A stretch of DNA of 64,000 nucleotides from Alteromonas sp. ASW11-130 (GTDB lineage: Bacteria > Pseudomonadota > Gammaproteobacteria > Enterobacterales > Alteromonadaceae), in assembly GCF_026183735.1 (NCBI RefSeq), contig NZ_JAPFRE010000027.1, forward strand, positions 265,703 to 329,702, given 5' to 3'. This document shows, piece after piece, positions 63,237 through 64,000 of this stretch. Each line of letters starts with the position of its first letter. Positions within the stretch are counted from its first letter, which is position 1. Under the pieces are notes generated by a model that was not told the origin of the DNA, searched no databases, and was given only the letters and a program-made list of their open reading frames with translations. Position numbers and translations under genes: made by a program.

Positions 63237-64000
63237 TTAACATTCAATAATATTTACCGCTAAACCGCCACGTGCGGTTTCTTTGTATTTAGTTTTCATG
63301 TCGTTACCCGTATCTCGCATGGTTTTAATAACCTTGTCCAGCGAAACTTTGTGTTCACCACTGCCGCGTAATGCTAGCCGTGACGCATTAATTGCTTTGA
63401 TAGCACCCATGGCGTTACGCTCGATGCAGGGAACTTGAACCAAGCCACCCACGGGGTCACAGGTTAGTCCTAAGTTATGCTCCATGCCAATTTCGGCTGC
63501 ATTTTCAACAGCCGATATAGAGCCGCCCATAATTTCAGCCAGTGCTCCAGCCGCCATTGAACAAGCCACGCCAACTTCTCCCTGACATCCCACTTCTGCG
63601 CCCGATATTGACGCGTTTTCTTTATAAAGAATGCCAATTGCACCAGCAGTAAGTAAAAAACGGCTAGCGGTTTCCGCATCTAAGGGACGCACGAATTTGT
63701 CATAATATTGCATCACCGCAGGAATGATGCCTGCAGCGCCATTGGTGGGGGCCGTCACTACACGACCGCCGGCGGCATTTTCTTCGTTTACCGCTAATGC
63801 AAATAAATTAACCCAATCCATAGTTTGCATAGGATCGTTTGAGCGTTCATTTTGTAAACGACGATAGAGCCCAGGCGCACGTCTTACTACCTTCAGACCA
63901 CCGGGAAGGATGCCTTCATTTTCGATACCACGATCAATACAGGCTTTCATTACCTGCCAGATGTCGAAAAGCATAGATCGGACTTCTGAAGCAGGGCGGT
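63237..64000 (-). CDS. sdaA: L-serine ammonia-lyase, N-terminus off the window
   Basis: Only the C-terminal 254 codons are present; the frame is open to the right edge, and the ATG at 63974 is internal, since the upstream residues RPASEVRS continue the family alignment. The catalytic domain carries [40 protein letters not shown] and [20 protein letters not shown], which include the Cys residues of the [4Fe-4S] cluster. It converts L-serine to pyruvate and ammonia, oxygen-sensitively, in the cytoplasm. Confidence 0.95.
   Translation of the reverse strand, partial: RPASEVRSMLFDIWQVMKACIDRGIENEGILPGGLKVVRRAPGLYRRLQNERSNDPMQTMDWVNLFALAVNEENAAGGRVVTAPTNGAAGIIPAVMQYYDKFVRPLDAETASRFLLTAGAIGILYKENASISGAEVGCQGEVGVACSMAAGALAEIMGGSISAVENAAEIGMEHNLGLTCDPVGGLVQVPCIERNAMGAIKAINASRLALRGSGEHKVSLDKVIKTMRDTGNDMKTKYKETARGGLAVNIIEC

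Noticed and set aside
63237-63974. ATG 63974 as the true start of sdaA
   Set aside because: The frame is open past it to the window edge, and the residues before it continue the serine dehydratase alignment, so the gene starts outside the window.

Overview
The window is a bacterial chromosome segment, most likely from a marine gammaproteobacterium of the order Alteromonadales (Alteromonas-like). The gene families point that way: yejK/yejL/yejM, a VolA-type lipase lipoprotein, receiver-TPR response regulators, CysB, CmoM, TrhO, the SohB protease and a methylmalonate-semialdehyde route for valine. No rRNA, tRNA, CRISPR or replication origin was found. The genus is an inference.

Layout. 1-11.5 kb: partial YciK-type dehydrogenase, two large lipoprotein hydrolases (VolA-like lipase behind a FadR-like box; penicillin-acylase family), SohB protease, a PsrA-like TetR regulator, then housekeeping genes (tpm, yaiI, ybgI, cmoM, glutathione peroxidase). 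11.6-15.3 kb: a beta-hydroxyacid dehydrogenase, a DUF4198 protein and an orphan receiver-TPR protein. 15.5-20.3 kb: a four-gene valine-catabolism operon (mmsA, acyl-CoA dehydrogenase, HIBYL-CoA hydrolase, mmsB) behind a LiuR-like operator and ended by a terminator. 20.3-26.5 kb: rlmA-gmhB, yejM/yejL divergent from yejK, a tandem 6-pyruvoyl-tetrahydropterin-synthase-like protein and an M23 peptidase. 26.5-43.6 kb: M61 peptidase, PilZ protein, Mpo1-like protein, a LytS/LytTR pair, pfkA, lipoproteins, a second receiver-TPR protein, trhO, a small EF-hand protein, a DEAD-box helicase and scoAB with a divergent LysR gene.

44-59 kb is different in kind. It is an array of integron gene cassettes: small, mostly unrelated genes separated by imperfect palindromic attC sites that open with YAACA (usually overlapping the upstream stop codon) and close with GTTRRRY-like cores, all in one orientation. 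No integrase gene lies in the array or in either flank: LysR is on the left, and a coiled-coil protein, a soluble histidine kinase, cysB and sdaA are on the right. The array is therefore best described as a CALIN (cluster of attC sites lacking an integrase). Its cargo includes RelE/Phd, ParE/ParD-like and BrnT/BrnA toxin-antitoxin pairs, an orphan antitoxin with a wrecked toxin, a Ca2+/Na+ antiporter, a PD-(D/E)XK nuclease-like protein, a HabA-like membrane protein, a LysE exporter broken by one amber codon, and many small secreted or lipid-anchored orphan proteins. It has been invaded by an IS3-family element and by an IS91-family relic that sits next to an AraC regulator and membrane protein lacking attC sites. 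Decay is widespread: frameshifts, in-frame TAG codons and degenerate attC sites, especially at the right end. This suggests an ageing, integrase-free cassette reservoir.

How the genes work together. The lipase and acylase act at the cell envelope, and the lipase may be under fatty-acid control. The mms operon converts isobutyryl-CoA to propionyl-CoA. ScoAB activates acetoacetate. Two receiver-TPR proteins and one soluble histidine kinase may form a dispersed signalling set. All product names come from reading translated sequence and motifs; no database search was possible.
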